Shown here piece by piece: positions 38,346-47,285 of a stretch of 64,000 bases of DNA; within the stretch, counting starts at the first letter, position 1, and each line of letters starts with the position of its first letter. Origin of the DNA: Peptoniphilus sp. ING2-D1G (GTDB taxonomy: Bacteria > Bacillota > Clostridia > Tissierellales > Peptoniphilaceae); contig LM997412.1 in assembly GCA_000952975.1 (NCBI GenBank), positions 310,001 to 374,000 of the forward strand, read 5' to 3'. The translations under genes and the position numbers were made by a program. The notes under the pieces are model-generated. The model was not told the DNA's origin. It worked only from the letters and a program-made list of their open reading frames with translations, and did not search any database.

Positions 38346-39863
38346 ATGATATTAGTAGTAGATTTCGGGGGACAATACAATCAATTAATAGCAAGGCGTG
38401 TGCGTGATTTGAACGTCTATTGCGAAGTTGTACCCTTTAACAAAGCCTTAAAGGAAATCAAGGCAAAAAATCCTAAAGGAATAATATTTACAGGAGGGCC
38501 GAATTCCGTTTACGAAGAGAATTCTCCCAAAATAGACGAGCAAATATTTGAACTGGGAATTCCTGTTCTCGGACTGTGTTACGGAATGCAGCTTATGGCT
38601 CATGTTTTAGGCTCCGATGTAAAAGCATCGAAACAAAGAGAATTCGGCAAAACCACATTAAAAATAGAAAAATCCGACATATTTCAGGGAATAAAAGACA
38701 ACTCAGCAGTATGGATGAGTCATGTGGATAAAGTGGAAGAATTGCCCGAAGGCTTTGCAAAAATAGCAAGCACGGACAACACACCCATAGCCGCAATGGA
38801 AAACAAAGAAAAAAAGCTATATGCATTTCAATTTCATCCTGAGGTAAATCACACCGAATTCGGAACAGAGATGTTAGGCAACTTCATATTTGAAATCTGT
38901 GGAGAAAAACCCGATTGGACAATGAAAAACTATGCGGAAACAGCCATAGAAGAAGTAAGAAAAAAAGTCGGAGACGGGAAAGTTTTATTGGCACTATCAG
39001 GAGGCGTGGATTCCTCTGTAGTAGCAAAACTCATATCAAAAGCCGTAGGAGAAAACTTGACCTGCATATTTGTAGATCACGGTCTCATGAGAAAAAATGA
39101 AGGCGATGAAGTAGAAGCGGCCTTTAAAGACAGCGGAATGAAATTCATAAGAATAGATGCGGAACAAAGATTCTTAGACAGGTTTAAGGGAGTTACAGAC
39201 CCTGAAAAGAAGAGAAAAATCATCGGAGAAGAATTCATCAGAGTATTTGAAGAAGAAGGCAGAAAAATAAAATCCGTAGATTATCTCGCACAAGGTACAA
39301 TATATCCCGACATAATCGAATCAGGGCTTGGAGATGCCGCAGTGATAAAATCTCATCACAACGTAGGCGGACTACCCGATGCAGTGGATTTTAAAGAAAT
39401 AATCGAACCCCTAAAAATGTTATTTAAAGACGAAGTGCGAAAACTCGGAAAAGAATTGGATCTTCCCGACTACTTAGTAAACCGCCAACCCTTCCCCGGC
39501 CCCGGACTTGCCATAAGAGTGATGGGAGAAATAACAAAGCAAAGACTGGACATACTAAGAGATGCCGACTATATCTTCAGAGAAGAATTGGAAAAAGCAG
39601 GATTGGATAGAGAAATAAACCAATACTTCGCAGTACTTACCAACAACAGAACAGTAGGAGTGATGGGCGACTTCAGAACCTATGACTACACATTGGCACT
39701 AAGAGCAGTAAAAACAACGGACTTCATGACAGCCGACTGGGCGAGAATCCCCTATGAAACATTGGACAAAATATCAAACAGAATAGTAAACGAAGTAGAC
39801 CATATCAACAGAATAGTCTATGACATAACATCAAAACCCCCCGCTACCATTGAGTGGGAGTAA
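38346..39863 (+). CDS. guaA: GMP synthase (glutamine-hydrolysing)
   Basis: 505 residues. N-terminal class I glutamine amidotransferase with nucleophile in [10 protein letters not shown] and [10 protein letters not shown]; then ATP-pyrophosphatase P-loop [10 protein letters not shown] and dimerisation domain ending PPATIEWE. It converts XMP to GMP. AGGAGGT sets the ATG at 38346. The 3' end of guaA is a known integration site for genomic islands, and here accessory sequence begins right after the stop. No obvious att repeat of the guaA 3' end was found. Confidence 0.97.
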   Translation: MILVVDFGGQYNQLIARRVRDLNVYCEVVPFNKALKEIKAKNPKGIIFTGGPNSVYEENSPKIDEQIFELGIPVLGLCYGMQLMAHVLGSDVKASKQREFGKTTLKIEKSDIFQGIKDNSAVWMSHVDKVEELPEGFAKIASTDNTPIAAMENKEKKLYAFQFHPEVNHTEFGTEMLGNFIFEICGEKPDWTMKNYAETAIEEVRKKVGDGKVLLALSGGVDSSVVAKLISKAVGENLTCIFVDHGLMRKNEGDEVEAAFKDSGMKFIRIDAEQRFLDRFKGVTDPEKKRKIIGEEFIRVFEEEGRKIKSVDYLAQGTIYPDIIESGLGDAAVIKSHHNVGGLPDAVDFKEIIEPLKMLFKDEVRKLGKELDLPDYLVNRQPFPGPGLAIRVMGEITKQRLDILRDADYIFREELEKAGLDREINQYFAVLTNNRTVGVMGDFRTYDYTLALRAVKTTDFMTADWARIPYETLDKISNRIVNEVDHINRIVYDITSKPPATIEWE

Positions 39864-40200
39864 TCGCAAAATTTTCTAAAATGGCTTGATTACAAGCTAT
39901 ATAGAGAATGAAAAATGGCTACTGGGACTCAAATGGTACTGGAAGTAAAAAAGAATAAATTGAATAATAGTTCCAAGTGGTTTACATTTGGACAAAAATT
40001 AGACCGTAGTTTAAAGTTGCGGTCTTTTTGCGTACATATTTTATATAACTTAGCAAACAAATAAATAAAGCGACAATAAAATGTCGGTTTGAGTGTCGGT
40101 TTGAATAAGACTTATCAAAAAGAAAATAAGTACTTCACAAAAATGTTGAGGCACTGTTTTGGTTTATAGAGAAGTGGGAATTTTATATAGTGTATGGGGC
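39864..40200. other. Non-coding junction after guaA with relic sequence and a terminator
   Basis: No intact gene is recognised. A 48-codon frame from ATG at about 39914 (begins MATGTQMVLEV) resembles the tail of a cell-wall-binding repeat protein with frame damage, but this is weak. It ends in a hairpin GACCG...CGGTC plus TTTTT (40002-40029). The stretch 39940-40048 is one copy of the duplicated sequence whose other copy is at about 41430-41542. Confidence 0.45.
39940..40048 (+). repeat. Direct repeat, copy 1 (other copy about 41430-41542)
   Basis: The core AATTGAATAATAGTTCCAAG is identical in both copies, and the flanking text through the terminator and TACATATTTTAT matches with a few changes. 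The two copies bracket the MerR gene region. Confidence 0.7.
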
Positions 40201-40230
40201 TTGACCTGTCCGTTGGGGACCGTGTTATCC
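40201..40230 (+). promoter_or_regulatory. MerR-type promoter with long spacer
   Basis: TTGACC (40201-40206), 18-base spacer, TTATCC (40225-40230). The spacer holds a short dyad GTCC-GTTGG-GGAC, as in promoters bound between -35 and -10 by MerR proteins. Probable autoregulation site of the next gene. Confidence 0.6.
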
Positions 40231-40254
40231 TTTAATCAAAGGAGGTAGATAACC

Positions 40255-41106
40255 ATGTTAAGAAGTGAAATTCAAAAAGAAACGGGTTTAACTAGAAAGG
40301 CAATCGAATATTATGAGGATAAAGGACTTATTCATCCTCAGAAATTTGAGAATGGTTATAGAGACTATAGTATCAAGGATTTAGAAATTCTGAAAAAGGT
40401 ATCTATATTTAGAAAATTGGGAATGAGTATCTCAGATATTTATAATTGTGTATCATCAGGTGGTGATACTCTGTCTTCTGTTTTAAGGGAAAAACAACAT
40501 CAATTGGAACTTGATGAAAAAAGGAAAGTAATACTGGAAATGATTGTTAAAGGCGAAAGCAATGAACTAATCAATGAGAAAGTTTCATCACTTGAGGTGG
40601 AAGAAACTATCTATGAAAAACTGGAAATTGCTTTTCCGGGATATTTTGGACAAATGTTATTTGCTACCTATCAACCATTTTTGAATGAACCATTAGAAGA
40701 TGATGGTAAGGATTCCTTTTACAAATATATAGCTTATCTTGATAGGCTTCCTACTTTTGAATTAACTGAAGAAGAGAAAAAATATATTGAGAATATTAGC
40801 TCATCCTTTGATATGAAAACCTTAAGAGATGTGAATCAGGCTAAAGTCGACGCTATAGAGAGTTTTGAAAAGTGGATGAAAGATAATGAGGATGTAATTT
40901 CTCAATATGAAACCTATAAAAATAGTGAAGAGTATCAAAATAGCATGATGAAACAGATCCAGGATAAGCTTAAAAACTTTATGAAGGAAAATCAATATTA
41001 TGAAATAGCAATTCCACTTATTAGAAAATTTAGCAAAAGCTATGATAATTACTATAAAAAGTTGCTAAAGGCAAATGAAAGGTATCTAAATAATAAATAT
41101 CAATAA
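40255..41106 (+). CDS. MerR-family transcriptional regulator
   Basis: 283 residues. N-terminal MerR helix-turn-helix (EIQKETGLTRKAIEYYEDKGLI, wing GYRDYS) to about residue 70, then a helical dimerisation region and a large C-terminal domain (about 120-283) likely to bind an effector; I do not recognise it. AAAGGAGG precedes the ATG. No target gene is adjacent downstream, so its regulon may have been lost or may lie elsewhere. Confidence 0.85.
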   Translation: MLRSEIQKETGLTRKAIEYYEDKGLIHPQKFENGYRDYSIKDLEILKKVSIFRKLGMSISDIYNCVSSGGDTLSSVLREKQHQLELDEKRKVILEMIVKGESNELINEKVSSLEVEETIYEKLEIAFPGYFGQMLFATYQPFLNEPLEDDGKDSFYKYIAYLDRLPTFELTEEEKKYIENISSSFDMKTLRDVNQAKVDAIESFEKWMKDNEDVISQYETYKNSEEYQNSMMKQIQDKLKNFMKENQYYEIAIPLIRKFSKSYDNYYKKLLKANERYLNNKYQ

Positions 41107-41113
41107 TCATAGC

Positions 41114-41150
41114 TAAGCATCTACTTATCTTTAGTAGGTGCTTTTTTTAT
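41114..41150 (+). terminator. Terminator after the MerR gene
   Basis: AGCATCTACT-TATCTTT-AGTAGGTGCT followed by TTTTTTT. Confidence 0.85.
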
Positions 41151-41533
41151 GCCCAAATGTAAAGAGTTTCAGGGTCAAGATAAATAGTTTAATTGTATCA
41201 AATACGGTTAGAAACTAGATTGAGATTAAGGCTTTGGGACAAGGACAGGACTAAAAATTTTAAAACGTATTATATTTATACGGATTAACGAAATTATAAA
41301 AAAGAACCTTGTATTTTGAACGGTTTTAGATGTATCGTACATTTTAAAAGAAGTAGCAAAAAAACTAAAAAACCTTGTAAAATCAATGGTTACAGAAGAT
41401 TAAAAACTGTAACTGGGATTAAAATGGGAACATTTGTTAAAAAGAATAAATTGAATAATAGTTCCAAGTGGTTTATATTTGGACAAAAAATTAGACTGTA
41501 GTTTTTAAGCTGCGGTCTTTTTGAGTACATATT
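41151..41533. other. Gene-poor stretch with second repeat copy
   Basis: No convincing gene. A 61-codon frame at 41316-41501 overlaps the duplicated sequence, has no family resemblance and no good ribosome site; I treat it as relic. A hairpin GACTGTAG...CTGCGGTC with TTTTT (41494-41522) parallels the one in copy 1. Confidence 0.4.
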
Positions 41534-41542
41534 TTATTTTAA
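41430..41542 (+). repeat. Direct repeat, copy 2
   Basis: Partner of 39940-40048. The shared text runs from about AAAAAGAATAAATTG through the terminator hairpin to TACATATTTTAT; upstream similarity fades. Confidence 0.7.
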
Positions 41543-41974
41543 AAATCTTGATTTTTTAGGGTAAGATAACTTCCAATCTTCAAATTCCTCGTCTGTTATC
41601 TCATCGTTATAGTGCTTTTTTCTCATCTCATTCCACTCTATAAGAAAATTATTGAAGTCTACTTCATTTGATAAGAGTCCAGTAATTTCTCCATCGTCTG
41701 CTAAGGGTCTAAACTTCATGTCTTTTTCATAATCAAAAATTATATGCATTATTTCAAAAATAGAATTAGGTTCATGATTAATTAATGCTGATATATCACA
41801 ATCAAGTGCTTCAGATATTTTTTGTAATTGTTCTTTACTTGGAGATCTATTTCCAAGTTCGTAATTTCTTATAGCAGCATCTGTCAAACCAGACTTAATA
41901 GCGAGTTCTTTTTGAGTTAAGTTTCGCATAAGTCTTAACTTTTTTAATTTTTCTCCTTCTTCAAACCATAACAT
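41534..41974 (-). CDS. XRE-family helix-turn-helix regulator
   Basis: 146 residues. HTH_3 domain in the first about 65 residues (GEKLKKLRLMRNLTQKELA, then LTDAAIRNYELGNRSPSKEQL), followed by an acidic C-terminal tail that I do not recognise. No ribosome site is visible before the ATG at 41974, and the start overlaps the broken methyltransferase in another frame, so its original 5' end may have been replaced by rearrangement. Possibly a controller of a lost restriction-modification or phage-like module. Confidence 0.7.
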   Translation of the reverse strand: MLWFEEGEKLKKLRLMRNLTQKELAIKSGLTDAAIRNYELGNRSPSKEQLQKISEALDCDISALINHEPNSIFEIMHIIFDYEKDMKFRPLADDGEITGLLSNEVDFNNFLIEWNEMRKKHYNDEITDEEFEDWKLSYPKKSRFLK

Positions 41975-42244
41975 TGTATTTTTGTATATATCCCATAAAT
42001 TGAAGACAAGGCAAGCATTGAATAAATAACAAAGTTCTTTTCATAATAAGAATATAGTTTGGAGACAGTTTTCATTTTTCTTTTAAATATTTCTATTAAA
42101 AAGTTTCCATTTCCATAAGCTGGCTCTAAAAATGTAGCTTTAATACTTTTAGTACCTTCAGGAATCAAATCTAACATAGCATTAACTTCTGATTTGTTAG
42201 TATATACTTAGCGAAACCTTTTGTCTTGAATTAATTTGTTTCAT
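41944..42244 (-). pseudogene. Remnant of an adenine-specific DNA methyltransferase
   Basis: N-terminal fragment only. The region encodes NKSEVNAMLDLIPEG and then the SAM-binding motif I FLEPAYGNGNFLIEI, typical of type II/IIG N6-adenine methylases. The opening MKQINSRQKVS (from 42244) is in a different frame, so a frameshift or small deletion occurs near 42205. The frame ends at 41944 after a SSIYGI stretch, with the rest of the gene missing. It runs into the XRE gene start. Confidence 0.75.
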
Positions 42245-42504
42245 TTCATACAAGTAATATATATAATATCATATTTTATATATTGATATATATGACAAAA
42301 TAAGTTGAATTGCCTTTATATAAACTTATTTTAATCAGGTTGCAAAACAAATTAATCAGATGGTGTTCTTTTTGAAATTGGTATCAGCTTTTTTGTTTCT
42401 AAAAATCTTACAGGTGTAAAAGTATATGCTGTTTGGTATAATTATTTTAAAAGAATTTACGATATAAAATATTAGAAATATAAGCTCAAAAGGATAATAA
42501 TTCA
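42245..42504. other. AT-rich stretch without a recognised gene
   Basis: I see no intact reading frame, RNA gene or strong hairpin. Probably decayed sequence of the accessory region. Confidence 0.4.
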
Positions 42505-42740
42505 ATGGAAGACTTTGGACGAGCAGTTTTTAAGATTGATGAAGTTTTAAAAGTAAAATTCAAAATTTTGTAAAAGACAGAAAAGGTTATAAAGATAGTT
42601 TTTTTGCTCTAACAAAACAAATCCTTTTCGATTTCAAAGATTAAGAAAATCCTATTTTGATAATAAAAGATATTGAAGAGAGAACGGATAAAACGGATAG
42701 TAGGATTATAGATTTTATTTTTGGTGTTTTGGAGGATTAA
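42505..42740 (+). pseudogene. Broken gene of unknown family
   Basis: A frame from ATG 42505 (MEDFGRAVFKIDEVLKV) stops at about 42573; the adjacent frame continues NFVKDRKGYKDSFFALTKQI, meets an in-frame TAA near 42640, then runs on as ENPILIIKDIEERTD to a stop at 42740. One frameshift and one stop codon therefore disrupt what looks like a protein of about 80 residues. It ends two bases before the FMN-binding gene, implying a former operon. Confidence 0.45.
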
Positions 42741-42742
42741 AA

Positions 42743-43126
42743 ATGAAGAAAATACTAATTTTTATGCTTTTAGGCTTGATTTTTATATTGGGATTAGGAG
42801 TCTTTATGTTTTTTAAAACAGCTGCACAGGTATCAGAGATAGATAAAACTCCTGTAGATATAGAAAAAGTAAGGGATGGAAAGTACATTGGAAAAAGTGA
42901 AACTGCTCTTGTCAAAGTTGAGGTAGAGGTTTCCGTTGAGGAAAATAAAATCGAAGATATCAAAATTATAAAGCACGAATGTGGCAAAGGTGAAAAAGCT
43001 GAGAATATAGTAGCTACAATAATAGAAAATAACGATGTAGAGGTTGATGGTATATCCGGTGCTACGGTGTCCGGTGAATTGATAAAGGATGCCATCAGAA
43101 AAGCTCTTAGAAAGGGACTTGATTAA
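42743..43126 (+). CDS. FMN-binding domain protein, membrane anchored
   Basis: 127 residues. N-terminal membrane anchor (about 4-27), then a single FMN-binding domain (PF04205 type). The flavinylation motif SGAT (Thr108) in DGISGATVSG would receive FMN by phosphoester bond through an ApbE enzyme, not seen in the window. Such small extracytoplasmic flavoproteins act in electron transfer. GGAGG lies eight bases before the ATG. Confidence 0.85.
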   Translation: MKKILIFMLLGLIFILGLGVFMFFKTAAQVSEIDKTPVDIEKVRDGKYIGKSETALVKVEVEVSVEENKIEDIKIIKHECGKGEKAENIVATIIENNDVEVDGISGATVSGELIKDAIRKALRKGLD

Positions 43127-43228
43127 AAATTCTATTGGATTTTCTTTTTATATCTTTCAAGTTATAAATAAAATGCACTTACTTCTTAAAAAGCAAAATA
43201 TAGAGAAGATAAATAAATAGAAATAGAC

Positions 43229-43255
43229 ATTTAAACCCCGATTATCGGGGTTTTT
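43229..43255 (+). terminator. Intrinsic terminator
   Basis: AACCCCGA-TTA-TCGGGGTT followed by TTTT, about 100 bases after the FMN-binding gene. Confidence 0.85.
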
Positions 43256-43315
43256 TGGTGCGGAAAATCTTCGCAAGTTATATGTCAGTCTATTAGATTT
43301 AAAAACTTATTTTTA

Positions 43316-44305
43316 TCAATCTTTCATTAAACCATTTTCTTTTCTAAATTTTTGTCTGATAGTGAGATATTGGGTCAAGTAATTTCCTATGGTGAAGGTG
43401 GTGGCCCTATTTTCGAATTCATCCCTGGTGGCAGGCAAGGGACTATTGTCATAATATAGGTCCAAGTCATGAATTTCGTCCAACAGGTTCTGACAGGAGT
43501 CTTTTATGTCGGCGGTATTTAAGAGTCTTTCTAAAACGTCAGCTAATATCTCATTAGGTCGGGAAGGTTGGTGTATAGTCATCACTAAGCCGGCAATCTC
43601 TTCCAGAATATCCAGTTGACTCTTTCGCATATTAAAATATTTTAAATAGAATTCATTATTTTCTCGACCGTGGTTTTCAATTTCACGAATGGAAAGTTGT
43701 TCTGCTTTGTCCAAAGTCGCTTCTAAATTTGAGATATACTGTCTATTCTCAATCCTTTCACGAAGGTTTTGGTCCGAATTATCCGAGGGGTTTTTTAAAT
43801 AATCGGATAAATCGCAAATGACCAGTCGAAGATTCTCGTCAGCTTCGTTCTTTATTAGTCCCAATTCATTTTTAACAGAGGGCATATACTTGTTAAAAAC
43901 AAGTGTCATTAAGTGGCCGATGGATAAAAGCAGCAGTTCGTTTAAAATCATGCCCGGCACAATGGACTGAGATGATACAAGGTGAGTTACCAGTACGGAT
44001 ACAGGTCCCAAACCGGATTCCAGTTTAAAATAAATAGCAAGAGGTGCATAAATTATTAAGTATAAGGCAAAAGTCCAAGTGGAATAGCCGAGGAAGTAAA
44101 AAATGCCAATTGCTATTATAAAAGCTAAAATAAAGGAAAGAAACCTTGACTTTACAGAATCCAACGTTCCCTTATAAGTATCAGGAATGGTCAGTATTGC
44201 AATAATTCCGGCAGCTGCCGGATATTCTAAATTCAGCAGTTTTGAAATGACAATAGCGAAAAAAGCCGCCAACGCGATTTTCACTCCACGTAATAAAGTA
44301 TTCAT
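43316..44305 (-). CDS. Aromatic acid exporter family membrane protein (DUF939/ArAE)
   Basis: 329 residues. An N-terminal set of about four to five membrane segments (residues 1-145) is followed by a helical cytoplasmic domain, the ArAE_1 layout. Possible role in efflux of aromatic acids or in envelope; substrate unknown. The frame is open to 44350, but the ATG at 44305 follows AAGGTGAT and starts at the first hydrophobic segment. Confidence 0.8.
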   Translation of the reverse strand: MNTLLRGVKIALAAFFAIVISKLLNLEYPAAAGIIAILTIPDTYKGTLDSVKSRFLSFILAFIIAIGIFYFLGYSTWTFALYLIIYAPLAIYFKLESGLGPVSVLVTHLVSSQSIVPGMILNELLLLSIGHLMTLVFNKYMPSVKNELGLIKNEADENLRLVICDLSDYLKNPSDNSDQNLRERIENRQYISNLEATLDKAEQLSIREIENHGRENNEFYLKYFNMRKSQLDILEEIAGLVMTIHQPSRPNEILADVLERLLNTADIKDSCQNLLDEIHDLDLYYDNSPLPATRDEFENRATTFTIGNYLTQYLTIRQKFRKENGLMKD

Positions 44306-44546
44306 ATAATCACCTTTTTTGTAAAATTCCCCATTAAGAAACATACCCAAATTAATTAACCACTAATAGGAAATAGTGGAATAATTTGTTTTACTGTCTT
44401 TAATACTTATTTTAAAATATAAATTTATTTTTGCTATGATATAATATTTTAGTCGATTACATGAAAAACTAATGGAGATAAGGAAATTTTAAGATGAATA
44501 TTTGAAAGACAAAAAATAATAAATAATTTCAGTTAAGGAGAAAGAT

Positions 44547-45035
44547 GTGGCAAAAGGGCAAGTTTTTTTTAGCTTTCATTATAGTGGTGATCATTGGAGA
44601 GCTTCGCAAGTTAGAAATATGGGAAAAGTTTTAGAAAATTCCATTTTTTCAGATAATATATGTGAAGAGGCTGAAGTAAAAGAGTGGATAGACAATCATA
44701 TAGAAATGTGTTCGTGTTTAGTGCTTTTAATTGGGGAAAAAACCTTTGGAAGAAAATGGATAAATTATGAAATTAAAAGAGCGTTGGAATTAGATAAGGG
44801 AATGGTTGGAATATACATACACAAATTAACAGACAGCAGTGGTCAACAATCCTCTGAAGGGAAAAACCCCTTTGATTATCATATGTACAATGGCAAGTCT
44901 TTATCCAATTATATTAAATGCTTTAATTCTAAGTACAGTTCGAGCAGTTGTGTATATTCAGATATTGAAGCAAATATATCCGAGATAATAGAGTATGGCA
45001 TTGAAAACAGACCATCAACTTGGCAAACTATCTAA
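44547..45035 (+). CDS. TIR-like domain protein (MTH538/ThsB-like), standalone
   Basis: 162 residues. The opening FFSFHYSGDHWRASQVRNMG and WINYEIKRAL near residue 71 match the TIR-like (DUF1863/PF08937) family that includes the Thoeris protein ThsB. Such proteins can make NAD-derived signal molecules in phage defence. No ThsA-like SIR2 or SLOG effector is encoded nearby, so its partner is missing or distant. GTG start after AAGGAG. The region around it holds remnants of restriction systems. Confidence 0.75.
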   Translation: MAKGQVFFSFHYSGDHWRASQVRNMGKVLENSIFSDNICEEAEVKEWIDNHIEMCSCLVLLIGEKTFGRKWINYEIKRALELDKGMVGIYIHKLTDSSGQQSSEGKNPFDYHMYNGKSLSNYIKCFNSKYSSSSCVYSDIEANISEIIEYGIENRPSTWQTI

Positions 45036-45228
45036 GAATTGCTTGAGATTTTCTTCAACAGCTGATAAATGAGAAAATTAAATATAAAATTCGGCGGTGC
45101 AAGAGATTGCACCGTTTTTTCTGTTTAAAACAGCTGATGAGTTGTGCTATTATTACATTGATAAATGTAGAGCTTATTAACAATGAGAGTGTCTATACAG
45201 CTGGATTTAGAATTTGTCGAGGTGATTT

Positions 45229-45669
45229 ATGAAGAGGATAATGCCCTATGAGCCGTGGTTTTTTATTTTTTTCGGTGTTTTTCACTTGCACAGAGTGTGG
45301 GGTCTTGTGGATAGAGATGCCTATTCTGATTTCTGGATAAATGTAATGGAGCAAAGAGGTTTGTTTTATTATTTGATTATGGGGGTTTTAGCAATACAGT
45401 GCATTATAGGAATTGCAACTTTAACAAAAAACCTACACCATAATTACCGGTGGAGATGGATTTATCTCTTCGGCGGAGGATATGTTTTGTTTGATTTATT
45501 TGCCATTGCTACAGAGCAGGTTTTTTGGAAAAAGTTAATATTAAAAATGTTTGATGTTAACTTTGCCTATTGGAACGAGCTGTGGACAGCTTTTATTATT
45601 CTGGGCGCAGCGTCCTTTGTTTTGGGGATTGTGTTGTTGTTTAAAGTAAAAAAAGATGATGATTTTTAG
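45229..45669 (+). CDS. Membrane protein of unknown function
   Basis: 146 residues with four hydrophobic segments (about 9-25, 47-68, 76-96, 115-137) and a C-terminal lysine/aspartate tail. A His/Arg-rich first segment (FHLHRVWGL) stands out. GAGGTGATTT before ATG supports translation. Family not recognised. Confidence 0.65.
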   Translation: MKRIMPYEPWFFIFFGVFHLHRVWGLVDRDAYSDFWINVMEQRGLFYYLIMGVLAIQCIIGIATLTKNLHHNYRWRWIYLFGGGYVLFDLFAIATEQVFWKKLILKMFDVNFAYWNELWTAFIILGAASFVLGIVLLFKVKKDDDF

Positions 45670-45819
45670 TGCCGATTCTTTAAAAAATCATATTAAGTTA
45701 TCATACATTACATAATTAATGATAAGTTGCAATTATGCCTTTATTCCTTTAAAACAATTTCAATAAGGGATATAATATTTATAACTTGGATTAATAAATA
45801 TAAAGGTGAGGTAGAGAAG

Positions 45820-46291
45820 GTGTCGGACTATACTAAAGAGAACAAGGGAGCCACACAAAGAGCGGAATTGCACAGAAAGATTTGGGCGATTGCTGATGAT
45901 GTACGTGGAGCAGTGGACGGCTGGGATTTTAAGCAATACATATTAGGAATTTTATTTTATAGATTTATTTCTGAAAACATATATGGATTTTATCGGCAAA
46001 ACAAAATTATCGGAACTTAAAACCAATGATGACATTCTTGAAGCTTTTTATAGTTTTGCTAAAAAAGAAAAAGAAAATGAAATAGCATCTTTGATAAAGG
46101 AAGAAAGATTAAAAAAAGACTCTCAACGATTTATAGAAAGGGCCATCGGAAAAGGCTATGTAGAATACGCAGGTGATGAATTGGATGGCATAATCCCTCC
46201 TACATCTCGTAGACAAGGTGCAAGAGAAAGAAAAAAAGCGTCAATCTTAGATAAAATAAGAAATATTGTGGAAGTTTTTGTTGGGATTTAA
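45820..46291 (+). pseudogene. Type I restriction-modification remnant: hsdM start joined to hsdR end
   Basis: From GTG 45820 the frame encodes a typical HsdM N-terminus (RAELHRKIWAIADDVRGA, GWDFKQYILGILFYRFISEN). Near 45980 it switches, in another frame, to a typical HsdR C-terminus (KENEIASLIKEERLKKD, IIPPTSRRQG, ending VEVFVGI at 46291). The hsdM body, hsdS and most of hsdR are missing, so a large deletion joined the two ends, with a frame change at the join. Not functional as a restriction system. Confidence 0.85.
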
Positions 46292-46389
46292 TTCTTAGAG
46301 CTATATTTGGTTTTTACATTAGAGAATATAAAGGGTATTCTTCGCTTTATTTTATAATTTTTAATTAATTTATAACATTATTTATATAG

Positions 46390-46424
46390 AAATACCTCAA
46401 ATTCATATATGAATTTGAGGTATT
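46390..46424. terminator. Long perfect palindrome, probable terminator of the GntR gene
   Basis: ATACCTCAAATTCATA mirrored exactly by TATGAATTTGAGGTAT, 16-base arms with no loop. T-rich on the minus-strand side. It lies just after the stop of the leftward GntR gene and also after the hsd remnant. Confidence 0.7.
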
Positions 46425-46440
46425 AAATCTAATAACCGGC

Positions 46441-47136
46441 TTATTTATTTAATCTATCTTTCATTTCATATAGTGCATCAGACCAAATATTTACATGGTT
46501 TATAAGCTCTTCTCTTCCTTTTTTAAAATTATTGGACTTTAAACAATTCAAAATATCAGTATGATAACCGATATTTTTTTCCTTGTTCCAGCCAAAACGC
46601 AAAGTGCTAATCATAGAAGTGCGAATTAATTGATCATACACTGAAGACATGATATTAATTAGCATTTTGTTATTTGTAATTTCTGCAAAATATTTATGAA
46701 ATTCTGTATCAAATTTTATTAAGTTATAATTATCATTATTTTTTACTTTTTTCATCTCATCTATTAATAAATGTAAATTATAAATATCTTTTTTATTAAT
46801 ATTTTTGATAGCAAGATCATAAACCATTAGTTCCAAAGGCTTTCTAATTTCAATTAAATTATTAATATCACCCCAATTAAATCCACTGACAACTTTTGAA
46901 TTGCCGGATTGAATTAACAAGCCTTCTTGTTCTAACATTTTAATAGCATCTCGCACCGGAGACCTGCTTGTTGCAAAAGCTTGAGCTAATTGAGTTTCAT
47001 TAACCACATCTCCTGATTGCAGTTCGTTTTGTAAAATTTTTATTTTTAAGTAATCATAAATTTTTTGGTATAGTGTATCGGGTTTTTTTATTCTTGGAAT
47101 TATTTCCATAGAACTAATATTTTTATTAATTTCCAC
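46441..47136 (-). CDS. GntR-family (FCD domain) regulator, probable repressor of the TRAP operon
   Basis: 231 residues. N-terminal winged helix (LYQKIYDYLKIKILQNEL, FATSRSPVRDAIKMLEQEGLL) and a C-terminal helical FCD ligand-binding domain with the usual Asp/His metal positions (FDTEFHKYFAEI, HTDIL, NHVNIW). It is divergent from the TRAP operon, and a near-palindromic site at 47254-47269 lies in the intergenic region. Likely controls uptake of the TRAP substrate. Confidence 0.88.
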   Translation of the reverse strand: MEINKNISSMEIIPRIKKPDTLYQKIYDYLKIKILQNELQSGDVVNETQLAQAFATSRSPVRDAIKMLEQEGLLIQSGNSKVVSGFNWGDINNLIEIRKPLELMVYDLAIKNINKKDIYNLHLLIDEMKKVKNNDNYNLIKFDTEFHKYFAEITNNKMLINIMSSVYDQLIRTSMISTLRFGWNKEKNIGYHTDILNCLKSNNFKKGREELINHVNIWSDALYEMKDRLNK

Positions 47137-47215
47137 AGATGCATCTCCTTAATACGATAAATTAAAATAATTATAACATACAAATTGTAAAAAATAAAAT
47201 ATATTATAAAAACGC

Positions 47216-47270
47216 TTGCAATTATGAGAAATAACGAATATAATTAAATTAAAGTACGGTGCACGGTACA
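47216..47270 (+). promoter_or_regulatory. TRAP operon promoter with GntR operator
   Basis: TTGCAA (47216-47221), 17-base spacer, TATAAT (47239-47244). Between the -10 and the start codon lies GTACGGTGCACGGTAC (47254-47269), palindromic except at two symmetric positions. Its placement over the transcription start suits a repressor. Confidence 0.75.
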
Positions 47271-47285
47271 TTAAGGAGGTCAAAT

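Noticed and set aside
39846..39863. guaA 3' end as an attL/attR site
   Set aside because: I looked for a second copy of the guaA end sequence downstream and saw none; no integrase gene is present, so an integrated element with intact ends is not supported.
41316..41501. 61-codon frame ending in KWFIFGQKIRL
   Set aside because: It overlaps a duplicated non-coding sequence and terminator, lacks a ribosome site, and the matching copy near 39914 has a different frame.
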